From NCBI GenBank assembly GCA_034231615.1, contig CM067298.1:37082127-37146126 (forward strand): 64,000 nt of DNA, written 5' to 3'. Below, piece by piece: positions 21,651 through 32,508 of this stretch. The notes below the pieces were generated by a model, which worked only from the letters and a program-made list of their open reading frames with translations, was not told where the DNA came from and searched no databases. Source of the DNA: Meghimatium bilineatum. Its lineage: Eukaryota; Mollusca; Gastropoda; Stylommatophora; Philomycidae. Numbering within the stretch: the first letter of the stretch is position 1; each line of letters starts with the position of its first letter. Both the position numbers and the translations under genes were made by a program.

Positions 21651-23720
21651 CTGTGTCCCTTGTTTGCCTTGCAGCGTCAGGGGTGGAAGAGTTCTCTGGA
21701 GATGGCCTTCTTGTGCGCTGTTTGTAAGCGTGTTCCTGTGGCTTCTTTGATTTCTGTGATCCATCTTTTACATGGTCTGCCTCTGGCTTTATAACCGTTA
21801 TGTCTATGTGTCATGGCCATTTGTGGCATGCTATATGTCGGTAGTCTGGAAGCGTGTGAAAACCACTTGATCTGCTGTCTTTTGATGTGTTCCAATACTG
21901 GTATTGTTTTGGTTCTCTGTCTGATGTTATCGTTTCTAATTCTATCTCTTAATGACACTCTGAGTATTCTTCGTAGACATGTCATTTCTGTTGTCACTAT
22001 TTTTCTTTTGTCTTGTGCTGTCATTGTCCAGGTTTGGCACTGGTAGCATAGTGATAGAATAATAATAGTCTTGTATAATGCAACTTTGGTGTCTATGTTT
22101 ACATTTTTGTTCTTGAAAATGCGTGTCATCTGTCCTAGGATCTGGTATGTTTTGTTGCATCTATTTTGTATCTCTTTACTTGTTTTCCCTTCACTCGATA
22201 TAATGCTTCCTAAGTAAGTGAACTAATTTACTTGTTTAAGGTGTTTATCATCGATGGAAATAGTGATATTTCTTTCTTTCTTTGCTATTGCCATTATTTC
22301 ACTCTTTTCAATATTAATCTTCATGTTGAATTTTTGACATGTTGTGTGGAGTTTGTTCATATGGTCTTGCAATTGTACTTCTGAAGTCGCTATTAGTACT
22401 TGGTAGTCTGCAAAGAGTGGTTCATTCAATTTGTCTTTTATGTTATCTTCTTCGTTGGTATTTGTTAGTTTACAGATGTGGTCAATATATGTTATAAAAA
22501 GTAGAGGGGATAGGACACACCCCTGGCGAACTCCTGATTGAACTTGGAACTTATTGGACACACCTGCATTTGTTCTTACTGCACATTGGCTATTTGCATA
22601 AATGCCCTTGCATATGTTGATTAAATGTTCTGGTACTCTGTATAATGATAGTGTTTTCCATAGTTGTTGTCTGTCTACTCTGTTGAATGCATTTTCTTGG
22701 TCTACAAATGCGATATATAATTCTCTGTTGTTTTCTGTGGCTCTTTCTGTTAGTTGTCTAAGTGTAAAGATAGCATCCGTACAGCTTTTGTTCTTACGGA
22801 AGCCCATTTGGGTGTTTTGAAGTTGTGGTTCAATATATGTTCGTAGTCGTTGCTCTAATATTTTGTTAAAAAATTTTCCTGTGTGGCTTAGTAAAGATAT
22901 CCCTCTGTATTTTGTGCATTCTCTCTTACTGCCTTTTTTCTTCCATTTGGGAATGATTATCGCGTTCCTCCAGTCTTCTGGTGTTTCTTGTTTCTTCCAC
23001 ATTACATTAAAAAGTCTGTGTAACCATTTTTTCCCGCTCTCTGCTGCTGCTTTGATAAGTTCTGTATGTATGTTATCAGAGCCTGCTGCCTTGTTCATTG
23101 GTGCTTTGTTTATTGCATGTTCTATTTCTGATAGTAGTATATTTGGTTCTAGGTTCGCTGCTGTAGTGTTTATTGTTGTGTCTTCATCTTCTTCTTTTAG
23201 ATTTAGTAGTTCCTTGAAATATTGTTGCCATCTTTCCATTATTTGCTTCGGTTCTTTTAGTGCATTACCGTTTTCATCATTTATTATTTATGTCGGTTCA
23301 TATATATCTTCTTTGTTTCTCATGTTCTTGATTTTCTTGTAGAACCTCTTTTGTGCATTTTTATATTCTGCGTTGAGCATGTCTCCATATTCTTTCCATG
23401 AGTTGATTTTGGCAGTTTTAATGACTTTCTTGGCATTTGTTTTTGCTGTCATGTATTCTATGTAATCTACTTGGTTTTTGCTTTTGACCCATTTCTTATA
23501 TTGTTGTTTCTTTTCTTTTGTGGCTTTTTTGACTTCTTCATTCCACCATGCTGTTATTTTTGGTTTCTTTACACTATTGTTCTTGTATCCGCATGCTTCT
23601 CCTGCTGCTTGTGTTATAGCTTCTTTGAATAGTTTCCATTCTTCTTCTGCTGTTGTAGTATCTACTGGTAATTTTTTGAATTTTTCTGTGATTTTTTTGT
23701 GCGTTATTAAGTAGTGTTAT
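21640..23720 (-). mobile_element. LINE family A with long reverse transcriptase ORF
   Basis: A 338-residue minus-strand frame (22223-23239) carries reverse transcriptase motifs: KAAGSDNIHTELIKAA, DWRNAIIIPKWKKKGS, YRGISLLSHTGK, QMGFRKNKSCTDAIFTLRQL, IAFVDQENAFNRVDR, and VQSGVRQGCVLSPLLFITYID. The catalytic F/YADD box reads FADY, so the second Asp is lost and the enzyme is presumably inactive. Upstream, to about 23720, is the linker with WWNEEVKKATKEKKQQYKKW. Downstream (22129-21677) is the C-terminal region with YQCQTWTMTAQDKRK and GRPCKRWITEIKE. The 5' endonuclease is missing. A plus-strand relative is split around 7383-8302. Confidence 0.8.
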
Positions 23721-23749
23721 TACTTAATTATAGTATTTAGTAATTTTCA

Positions 23750-23895
23750 ACCAGGTGTTTGCGAGCACCTTGGTGTTCTCATAAGGACATGTACTTCCGC
23801 CATGCAAGTTAAAATATGCTCACAAGTACTGTACTAACAATTACATGTGGGCAGTGCTTGTCATCCGAAAATATTGAGAACCCCCTGCTGTAGAG
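23750..23895. repeat. hAT-like element end
   Basis: The segment closes with ttgagaaccccctgctg. Its reverse complement, cagcagggggttctcaa, resembles hAT terminal repeats of the CAGNGGTTCTCAA type. A related string, ctgtggttttcaacatgg, is at about 19469. The two probably belong to separate decayed copies, because a host exon lies between them. Confidence 0.35.
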
Positions 23896-24109
23896 CATAG
23901 GTTCCCAGACTTATCATATTGAATGATCAATAGGCTCAAGAAATCGTGCAGTCATATGGGTTGTGTGGTCAAGTTACCAGCATTGATGCCACCAAATGGT
24001 TGCAGACTTTAAGATGATTAGATGTCTGCATACATATTCTTTACTGAGTTTCGAGAACAAATGTCTTCGTAGGATAGCTAACACCCATTGGAGTGAATTC
24101 AAATCGAAT

Positions 24110-24420
24110 GATAAAATCAGAGAAGAGACACATTAAAATTTCATCACAGATGTTATCAGAAAACGCCATTGGTCCTACATCGTGCAGACACCAACAGAAT
24201 ACACCACCAATCTCTTGAATGGATACCTACAGGCAAAAGAGCAAAGGGTAGACCAAAAGAAACACTCAGAAGAACAATACTTAGAGAAAGTAAAACAACC
24301 AATATTCATACTATTCAAGAACTGCACAGAATAGCTTTGAACAGACAGAATTGGAGAGATCTGACCTCTGCCCTATGCGCTAACTTCAGCGCAAAAGGAA
24401 AATGAATGAATGAATACATA
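24110..24420 (+). mobile_element. LINE 3' tail with (GAAT)n terminus
   Basis: The frame at 24169-24405 reads SLEWIPTGKRAKGRPKETLRRTI and then IQELHRIALNRQNWRDLTSALCA. This is a classic end of RTE/CR1-like ORFs ('P.GKRkRGRPKeTWRRT ... A.DR..WR..V.ALCA'). It ends in atgaatgaatgaat, a simple-sequence tail. The copy is 5'-truncated. Confidence 0.7.
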
Positions 24421-25098
24421 TTCTCTACTTACACACGCAGAACATACAAACCTCCACCCCACCTACCCAAGGAATAGGGGTCTTTTGGGTATTAAACTAC
24501 ATTACTGAGTCTTTTGGGTATTAAATTAATCTGTAGTAACCCAGCTAAAAATAGCACATAGTCCCTAATACACCTGGCCATTTTTATGACACAAAGAACT
24601 TACCATGTCAAGTTCGCGAGTAGACCTAGTTGTAGAAAATATGGCTTCTCAAATTCCTCGTCGTAAATGACTTCCATTAATCACTATTAAATATTATAAA
24701 CATCTCTCTCAAACTCCATACCTTGATCTACAGTAACTGAAACACTAAAGCTTTAAAATTCGTCCTTTTCTGAATTGTAATCCATAAAAAATGTTGGAAC
24801 GGAAGCTAGTCGTATTTAATTTTACTTCAAAACAGAAAAAGTCAAATAAATCACGACTGCGTATTTATATTGCTGCGGAAAACTAAGGAACAATAAGTCT
24901 AGCACACACCTAATATATGAGCATGATGGGAAATAAAAATGGACAATTGTTGTCCATGACTAAAAATAGCTACCTCGATGTCGGATATTGCTATATGACA
25001 TTTATAGACTATGGCTTGCTACAGCTTAAACTTTTGAAATCTCTACATTGCACAAAAGAACACAAAACCTCTATTGTGCATAAGAATGAGAGCAAAAA
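24421..25098. other. AT-rich intronic stretch, nothing recognised
   Basis: No coding frame with homology, no splice-bounded exon and no repeat edges were identified. A short direct duplication (gtcttttgggtattaaa) occurs at about 24480-24525. Confidence 0.4.

Positions 25099-25180
<82 letters not shown>
25099..25180. repeat. (TG)n(TA)n microsatellite
   Basis: A short tgtgtgtgtg run passes directly into about 35 TA dinucleotides. It generates open frames on both strands that should not be read as protein. It lies about 120 bp upstream of the exon at 25304. Confidence 0.95.
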
Positions 25181-25183
<3 letters not shown>

Positions 25184-25303
25184 AAATGTGTGCTTATATT
25201 GTTTAAAATAGATGCTTTTTGTATGTTGGAATTTATGCAATAAAGTACGATAGGCCCCGTATGTATTCAAAAGGGTAATAATCTTTTTTTTTTTCCTCAT
25301 CAG

Positions 25304-26093
25304 AAACCACTAACAGATTTCTTAACCAGTTCCATTCAGTTCAAGAAATGCTATAATATTCCAAAGATGTATCAGGAAACTAGAGAGTGGAAAACATTGG
25401 TTAAAAATCTAAAACAAGATCACTATATTCATGTTACAGGTGATGAGGCTTATCTCCTCACCTTTGCATTTGATAATGAATCTCATGCTGCAGACATGTT
25501 TATGAAAGAAATTAATGAAACCATCTCCAAATTAATTAAATCTGCACCTGATGATTCAGAGATGATGGATGACTCTAGTACACAAAAACCAATGTTGGTT
25601 ATATGCACTCATATGAAGAAGAACTATATTCAAAAATTACTAGAGAAGGAGGAATTTTTTAAAGTAAAAGATGAGAAGACATGCCAGTACACAATATCAG
25701 TTGTGGAAAATGGCTTTCAAGTTAGTTCACCTTCACAAGAAATAAAGAAGAGGATAAAAGATAAACTAGAAAATTTCATTAGCAATTGTAGAAAATCTGA
25801 TAAAATATTATCCTTTCCAAGTCTATCAGAATATTTAAAAACACAAGGGTCTCAATTCATTGAGGATTTGTCTGATGATTTCAAGTGTCTTATTGAATTT
25901 AACGACATAAGTAGTTCTAATTCTGAGGTGTCAGTTAATAGTGAAATGTCATCAGTCAATTTCATGAAACATAATTACAAAGTCCTATTGCTAGGAACAG
26001 CTCAATGGAATGGATTTAATATCCACTTGGTCCAGGGAAACATGCAAGATTTAAAGATTGAAATGAAAATTGAACTGCAACCAACTGAAGAAG
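25304..26093 (+). CDS. PARP14-like gene, exon 4: KH-like region and start of macrodomain 1
   Basis: This exon has 263 codons plus one base (phase 0 in, phase 1 out), with acceptor tttttcctcatcag and donor GAAG|GTAAAT. It is the anchor of the family assignment. The end carries SLSEYLKTQGSQFIEDLSDDFKCLIEF, a polar linker, then VLLLGTAQWNGFNIHLVQGNMQDLKIE. In PARP14-type proteins this is the stereotyped run-in to a macrodomain ('...FL..EG...L..I....KC.I... ... G...V.V..GDIT...VD'). The string after the first strand should be VDVIVNAAN but here reads IEMKIELQ, so the ADP-ribose-contacting Asn-Ala-Ala-Asn box is absent. Upstream ~230 residues are charged, KH-like units (HYIHVTGDEAYLLTFAF; ISVVENGFQVSSPSQEIKKRI). 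Confidence 0.85.
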
Positions 26094-26189
26094 GTAAATA
26101 TTACAAATTATCACTAAATACATACCTTTTCATATATTTTTGTTGTCACTGCTGATTATTTTTTTTGTTCTGATCATATATCAATCAAT

Positions 26190-26720
26190 CAAGTGCTATG
26201 CCGAGTGGCATAGGCGATCATGCTTTTCGACAACTCTCTTGTATTGTTAATAAATTCAGTTGGTGACTTCTTTTTGACAACCAGCCAGAAATGTCTCTGT
26301 CTTCCCTTGATTCTTCTCCCCTTGATCTTTTCTGTGGTTACTAAATGATCAAGTTTTATTTTTCTCATCACATGCCCTAAAAATCTTGATTGTTTCTAAT
26401 TTTGCAATAATTTGTCCTTTTACTCAAGCATCTCTGAGAAGTTTCTACATGAGTTTTCTTGGCTGTTCATGGAATATTTGATCGTTCTTCTTAAAAACCA
26501 AATCTCAGTTGCTTCCAGATTATCTTGGGCTTTTTTGTTTACTGTTCATGCATCACTTCCATAAAGAAGGATTGGCCCAATATAACATCCTAGCACTCAA
26601 GCTCATGTATGCATTGATATTACTCCATTGCATAGAATTTTTCTAATTTTTTTATGTTGATTTGACCTATGCTATCCTGTTCTTGATCTCATTTGAGCAC
26701 TCGCCATCTTATGTTAAAAT
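26190..26720 (-). mobile_element. LINE family C tail
   Basis: On the minus strand the last ORF portion reads MMRKIKLDHLVTTEKIKGRRIKGRQRHFWL and then SPTEFINNTRELSKSMIAYATRH. The same tail occurs at 48366-48590 (plus), 49905-50102 (minus) and about 63345-63560 (minus). Upstream sequence to 26720 contains decayed parts of the preceding region. Confidence 0.6.
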
Positions 26721-26844
26721 GTTGCTGAAATGTTTGACTTTATCCACTTTATTTAATTTTGCATCATTGATTTAATACTGCATTTTGGTGGTGCTTATTT
26801 CTTTGAAACAATCATTTACTACCAGATGTGCCACTAATGTACTA

Positions 26845-27180
26845 CAAAAATAAACAAATGATCAAGACAATTAGAAAGGCAACTTCAACACAAGATGACT
26901 ACCAAATTATAAACAGAACAGAACAAGTTGTTATTCTATGCCTCAAAACTGGACACAAATGAATACGCAGCCATGTGGACAGGCACCTCAGACAGCAGAA
27001 CATGTTCTTCATGAATGCCAGGAATATGAAATGCTGAGGCATATACATACACTGTCCCAGAGAAACAACAGAGGAAGAAAAATTATATGAACCAGTGTAT
27101 GAGTTACAGACCACATTCAAGATTATAGAAGAAACAAAACTTCAGATATGAATATGTTCCAAGCGAACAAAAGAAGAAGA
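26845..27180 (+). mobile_element. LINE family B 3' tail
   Basis: This matches the end of LINE B: the TQDDY-IINRTEQVVILCLKTGH string, CGQAPQTAEHVLHECQEYEMLR, and the 3' terminus agatatgaatatgttccaagcgaacaaaagaagaag. It carries frame changes and a deletion in the zinc-knuckle part. It is a short, dead copy. Confidence 0.65.
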
Positions 27181-27299
27181 AACTTATGTATTCTTCTTCT
27201 TTAAACAGAGGTCTTCGTTTTCACTTACTTTCACTCTCTCATCATGTATATTATTTTTAAGAACTGAATTAAAATTATGCAATTTCCCCCCAGACCCTG

Positions 27300-27700
27300 G
27301 CTTTCATTCTGACTATTTGCATTAATTTTGGCATGTGTTTGGAAAATGCAATAACTTTTTTGTTTTTATAGATTTTAAAATAATTTTTGTACATGTAAAT
27401 AAAGAAGTGAATAATGCATATAGTTGTGTATTTTTGTTTTTTGTATGTATGATATGAAAGTTGTGAGCAATCTGTAAAGTTGAAAGTTGGGGGGGGGGGG
27501 GATCACATTAAAAATCTAATAAAAGATTTTTTAAATTTTTCTTGATCCACCAATATGTGAGCAATGTGTGGCAACACTGATAAAATCCTCCTAAATACCT
27601 ATGCAACTTTTATATATGTTTTTACATAAACAAACTACCATAATATGGATTGAACAAACAAATAAAACATATACGTGTCACATAAGATGTCTGTCATTCT
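27300..27700. repeat. Dispersed AT-rich repeat R2, copy 1
   Basis: This shares tggaaaatgcaataac, acatgtaaataaagaa, gtatgtatgatat, gtggcaacactgataaaatcc and aaacaaataaaacatata-gtcac with 53700-54060. A partial version of the last third is at 28500-28640, and a partial middle at 51530-51640. It is probably a MITE or a non-coding retroelement; no ends were resolved. Confidence 0.55.
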
Positions 27701-28450
27701 ATAAATTTCTTGAGACTAACGGGAATTGAACCAGTCCGCCGTTCAACGGCACCAAATCGCCTAGCAACTATTGCACACGCGTTCTTCCGTACTTGACTAA
27801 CCGCATCTCCAAATAAATATGAGATTTCATCAAGCTATTCAAACCGTGCACACAAAGTCACCCGAACGGACCAATCGAGACAAGGACTATTACAACAACA
27901 ACAAACATCCAGTACAGATATTGAAATATCCTCAGTAACAACAAACATATAACATAATATCCGTATTAGTTATACAAGGGCCGATAGGTCTTCATGTAAA
28001 CATGGATAGCATATATAGACAATACAATTTTGCTTCAAATAATTGTTTATACAAGTAAATTTAAGTAGGAAGCCAGAGGACAATTTTTTAAAATTCTTGA
28101 GACTAATGGGAATTAAACCAGTTTTTATTATAATTAGAATTGAAATAACTAATACGGATATTATGTTATATGTTTGTTGTTACTGAGAATATTTCAATAC
28201 CTGTACGGGATGTTTGTTGTTGTTGTAATAGTCCTTGTTTCGATTGATCCGTTCGGGTGACTTTATGTGCACGGTTTGAATGGCTTGATGAAATCGCATC
28301 TTTTTTTGGAGATGTGGTTATTCAAGTACGGAAGAACGCATGTGCAATAGTTTCTAGGCAATTTGGTGCCGTTGAACGGACTGGTTCAATTCCCATTAGT
28401 CTCAAGAATTTTTTTTAATTGTCCTCTGGCTTCCTACTTAAATTTACCTG
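27700..28450. repeat. Large fold-back locus 1 built from a SINE-like repeat
   Basis: The arm at about 27706-27975 is repeated in inverted orientation at about 28140-28413, separated by roughly 165 bp. Each arm contains cttgagactaaYgggaattgaaccagt, a caacggcaccaaat-gcctag segment, gtcacccgaacggaYcaatcga and ttacaacaacaacaaacatcc. A partial third copy of the arm start lies at 28092-28125. Read outward from the loop, ggttcaattccc matches a pol III B box and tggtgccgttgaac precedes it, so the unit could be tRNA-derived. The same repeat forms a second fold-back at 57690-58440. Confidence 0.75.
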
Positions 28451-29589
28451 TCATTCTATATTAGATTTCAGCCAACATACAATGTAATTATTTTCAATGC
28501 CGATCTGTGGCACTCCTGATAAATATTATATTAGGTAATTTCATAAATAAACTAATGCTCTCGTAATAATAAAACAAATAAATAATTAGCACAACAAAGA
28601 ACAAATAATAAAACATAAAGATGTCACTTACCTACAATGCCTGCGCATCTTTCGTTTCTACGGTCACAGGGAAATGTGACTTAGTTTTATGGTATTTCCT
28701 AACATGATAAGAATGATGATCCCGGCGGAATGACAATCTTGTACTATAGCTTTTGGTAAAGGGGGGGGGGGGTTTAAAAGGATTAGAATTAGTTTATAGA
28801 TATTTTTAGGAGGGAGGAGAAGGGTTAGAATCAGTGTTTAGAATTAATAATTAATTCTCTTAAGAATTCTCGTGTAAGGGTGAATCGATATAGCACAACG
28901 GCATACAATCGTTTGGCGGTCAGCGGGGTGTGACGTCACTGCACACGTCGTGGCGATTGGTTTTCTCACGGAACTCTGTGATGTCATCTGCTTAAACATG
29001 AAAACAGTGTGCTATTTATAGTGCAGTGACTGTAGAAAAGAACAATTTACCACAATGCCAATTTGGTCCATTCAATATGTGGCCTAGAGATGTTTTAAAT
29101 GGATACAAAATCCTAATTAATCGAATGTGCTATTCCCATATGAAAGCAACAAAATTTCTGGTTCTATTCTCCAAAGGTAAAGTAATATTTGTATTATTAT
29201 GCAATATTAGTAATATTGTCATTGCATAACAACTGTAATTCCCAAGAAATCATCATCAGAACAGAATCCATAAACAATGCATGAAATATGGCATCAAAAA
29301 TTCAACAGAATTTTTCCAACAAACCAGCGTCAAATATTTAGCATTCTCAACTTTACAACGTACCTTCAAAAAATAATGAACGTCTGAAATATGATATATT
29401 CTTAGCTTCATTTGGCGCAAATCTATTTTATCATCATAAGATCATAACTTCATGTAGTTCCATACTGATGAATCGAGACATAGCAACTGGGTATGCCATC
29501 TGGCCCTTAGTGATGTATATGCATTCGCGTATCCACACATCCACAGGGTCCTTAAGTTTATACTGATTTAGACTGGCTACTTAAACATT
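28451..29589. other. Mixed non-coding stretch
   Basis: It begins with a partial R2-like segment (28500-28640), then an eleven-G run near 28761. A stretch at 28860-29010 contains tgacgtca, but no gene is attached to it. At 29240-29560 there is a dispersed repeat also seen near 51940-52260, 54700-54880 and 62030-62120, marked by 'catgtagttccatactgatgaa' and 'tagcaactgg'. No exon was found. The open frame at 29026-29229 has no support. Confidence 0.4.
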
Positions 29590-29820
29590 AAAAAATGCAA
29601 GCTATTCCACATTTTGTACATATAAAAAGACACAGTGGTTTAGGAGGATTAATCATGGAAAGAAAGGTTCCAGGAAAGAGAAGAAGGTAGTACAAGATTA
29701 CTATGAACACAAAATATGACAGACCTTCTGAACATGACACTGAAAGATGGTGGATAGCTTGCACTAAAACCATGAGGCTTACATAGTGGCAGTGAGGACA
29801 ATGTTCTACAGAGGAAACAT
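29590..29820 (+). mobile_element. LINE tail remnant
   Basis: The plus strand encodes, with stops, a string of the form LFHILYI-KDTVV, then ERKVPGKRRR, then MTDLLN and KPMRLT-W. This follows the RTE/CR1-type tail pattern (FGHI.R...E..IMEGK.PGKR.RGR). It is heavily decayed. Confidence 0.4.
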
Positions 29821-31007
29821 CACATAAATATATAGATGATGTTTGATGTAATGTAATTCTCTTGATGAGGAACCAGCATCACAGTATTTGGTATATTCCT
29901 ATAATTAAGCTCACCATCTAAGCATATATATGATAAGTGTCCCAGTCAGTTGTTGGTTCTTCAGATCTTTCCAAAGGACATACTTTCATCCCTCTTCCCT
30001 GGTTACTCCAATTTATATCATTCAGCCAAAGACGGATGTTGCCATTGGCACAAATAAAACAGTGACACAATCATACATGTCAACTGCCCGTAAATCGCTG
30101 TAATTTTTACGGTTTTTTCCAAGCTTTATGGGCGTACACTGGCATTTACGTTAATTTCTGCAGTTCTGTACGTTTTGGGGTTTTTTACTAAATTTAGTGG
30201 TGACACTGATATTTTTTTATATATTTTAGTGGCAACAGTGATTTGTGTAGGTTTTATTCACAATAGTGTCATTTGCAGGTTTTATTTGATCTGGTCTTGG
30301 GGCAAAGTATTGTTGGAAACAATGCTTTTAACACACTACGCAGTACTTTAATTATTCTCTGTGCTGGGGACATGGTCTTTATACCGAACTTAAGTAATTT
30401 TTGTCCACGTGCATTGACAGCGTTACTCAGTGTATCTACAGTACACAAATACTAGTAACACATGTATTCTGTTTCTAGGCCTACTATATACATCGTTTAA
30501 TTTATATTGTAAGTTTTTGTTTGCCTCCTAGACCTAGGTAGTGTAGGTAGGCATATAGTTAAATAATAGAATGTGTTATTTGTTTATGACACACCTGTTT
30601 TTCCTTTCTAAAAATGTTAACATTTAGTTCGGCCACACACGAGGCATTTCAGCTATTGTAGTCCTAAAGGGGTGTAACAGACCTGACATATTTATTACCC
30701 AGCGCTGAATGAAATAATTCGCGTGGAGGCTTGGATTTCGCTTCTGGTTCAAAGATACCGTTTCTCAATTTTGCGAATTTTATACAGCAGCCAGAGTGTG
30801 TGCATTTGCAAGCACAACTCAACATTTTCCATCCTCATATTTTTGTACAAGTCCTATTAGGTTGTCATTGTTTTTGACCAGTGCACATTCAATATTTATA
30901 CAGGTAAGACAATTTCGTTGTTCTTCATGTTAATTTAGTAGGCCTAATATCATTACTTTACATACAGTGTCAAATTTGTTAGATCATCGTTTACCATAAG
31001 AATGTAC

Positions 31008-32500
31008 AAATTAAACCTATTATGCCACGATCAAACACTAGTTTAGCATGTATATCTAGTTAGATCTCATTTTACTTGTGCAAATATGATCGAAATTAGT
31101 TACATTGCGCAATTAGATCATGTAAAAGATTCATTCTTTGTGTAGCATTAACGTTACGAACTTGTCTTCATGATAATTTTTCTATTCGTGGTCGGCAAAT
31201 ATAAGTCCAAAATAAACCTATTATGCCACCATCAAATACTAGTTTAGCTTGTATATCTAGTTAGATCTCATTTTACTTGTGCAAATATGATCGAAATTAG
31301 TTACATTGCGCAATTAGATCATGTAAAAGATTCATTCTTTGTGTAGCATTAATGCTACGAACTTGTCTTCATGATAATTTTTCAATTGGTTGTCGACAAA
31401 TATTAAGTCCAAAATAAACCTATTATGCCACCATCAAATACTAGTTTAGCTTGTATATCTAGTTAGATCTCATTTTACTTGTGCAAATATGATCGAAATT
31501 AGTTACATTGCGCAATTAGATCATGTAAAAGATTCATTCTTTGTGTAGCATTAACGCTACGAACTTGTCTTCATGATAATTTTTCTATTGGTTGTCGGCA
31601 AATATTAAGTCCAAAATAAACCTATTATGCCACCATCAAACACTAGTTTAGCATGTATATCTAGTTAGATCTCATTTTACTTGTGCAAATATGATCAAAA
31701 TTAGTTACATTGCGTAATTAGATCATGTAAAAGATTCATTCTTTGTGTAGCATTAACGCTACGATCTTGTCTTCATGATAATTTTTCTATTCGTGGTCGG
31801 CAAATATAAGTCCAAAATAAACCTATTATGCCACGATCAAACACTAGTTTAGCATGTATATCTAGTTAGATCTCATTTTACATGTGCAAATATGATCGAA
31901 ATTAGTTACATTGCGCAATTAGATCATGTAAAAGATTCATTCTTTGTGTAGCATTAACGTTACGAACTTGTCTTCATGATAATTTTTCTATTCGTGGTCG
32001 GCAAATATAAGTCCAAAATAAACCTATTATGCCACCATCAAATACTAGTTTAGCTTGTATATCTAGTTAGATCTCATTTTACTTGTGCAAATATGATCGA
32101 AATTAGTTACATTGCGCAATTAGATCATGTAAAAGATTCATTCTTTGTGTAGCATTAACGTTACGAACTTGTCTTCATGATAATTTTTCTATTCGTGGTC
32201 GGCAAATATAAGTCCAAAATAAACCTATTATGCCACCATCAAACACTAGTTTAGCATATATATCTAGTTAGATCTCATTTTACTTGTGCAAATATGATCG
32301 AAATTAGTTACATTGCGCAATTAGATCATGTAAAAGATTCATTCTTTGTGTAGCATTAACGCTACGAACTTGTCTTCATGATAATTTTTCTATTGGTTGT
32401 CGGTAAATATTAAGTCCAAAATAAACCTATTATGCCACCATCAAACACTAGTTTAGCATGTATATCTAGTTAGATCTCATTTTACTTGTGCAAATATTAG
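31008..32500 (+). repeat. 201-bp tandem array, about 7.4 copies
   Basis: The landmark ttagatctcattttact occurs at about 31059, 31261, 31463, 31665, 31866, 32067, 32268 and 32470, so the spacing is 201-202 bp. Units are about 95% alike by eye. Diagnostic differences alternate non-randomly: caaacactag...gcatgt versus caaatactag...gcttgt, and ttcgtggtcggcaaatataag versus ttggttgtcggcaaatattaag. Shared variants in non-adjacent units suggest duplication of multi-unit blocks. The array stops a few bases before the broken coding sequence at 32509. It is non-coding and satellite-like, and its period is close to nucleosomal. Confidence 0.9.
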
Positions 32501-32508
32501 AACATTAT

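Noticed and set aside
22602..23342. Plus-strand hydrophobic frames opposite the LINE reverse transcriptase (for example 22863-23342), resembling membrane proteins.
   Set aside because: They are antisense shadows of the well-supported LINE ORF.
19469..23893. A 4.4-kb hAT element bounded by ctgtggttttcaac and ttgagaaccccctg, with similar 8-base flanks (ttctagag / ctgtagag).
   Set aside because: A supported host exon (19666-19809) lies inside and the flanks match only 6 of 8. Two separate decayed hAT ends are more likely.
25043..25300. Open frames on both strands across the TA repeat.
   Set aside because: They are produced by the dinucleotide microsatellite (repeating Tyr-Ile) and are not protein.
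28860..29030. A promoter suggested by tgacgtca and a nearby gattgg.
   Set aside because: No gene starts nearby and single motifs of this length are expected by chance in 64 kb.
30273..30455. A frame after tttgcag with GDMVFIPNLSNF, superficially like a macrodomain strand.
   Set aside because: The phase does not match exons 4 and 5, and the region lies inside the TIR element's shared subterminal sequence.
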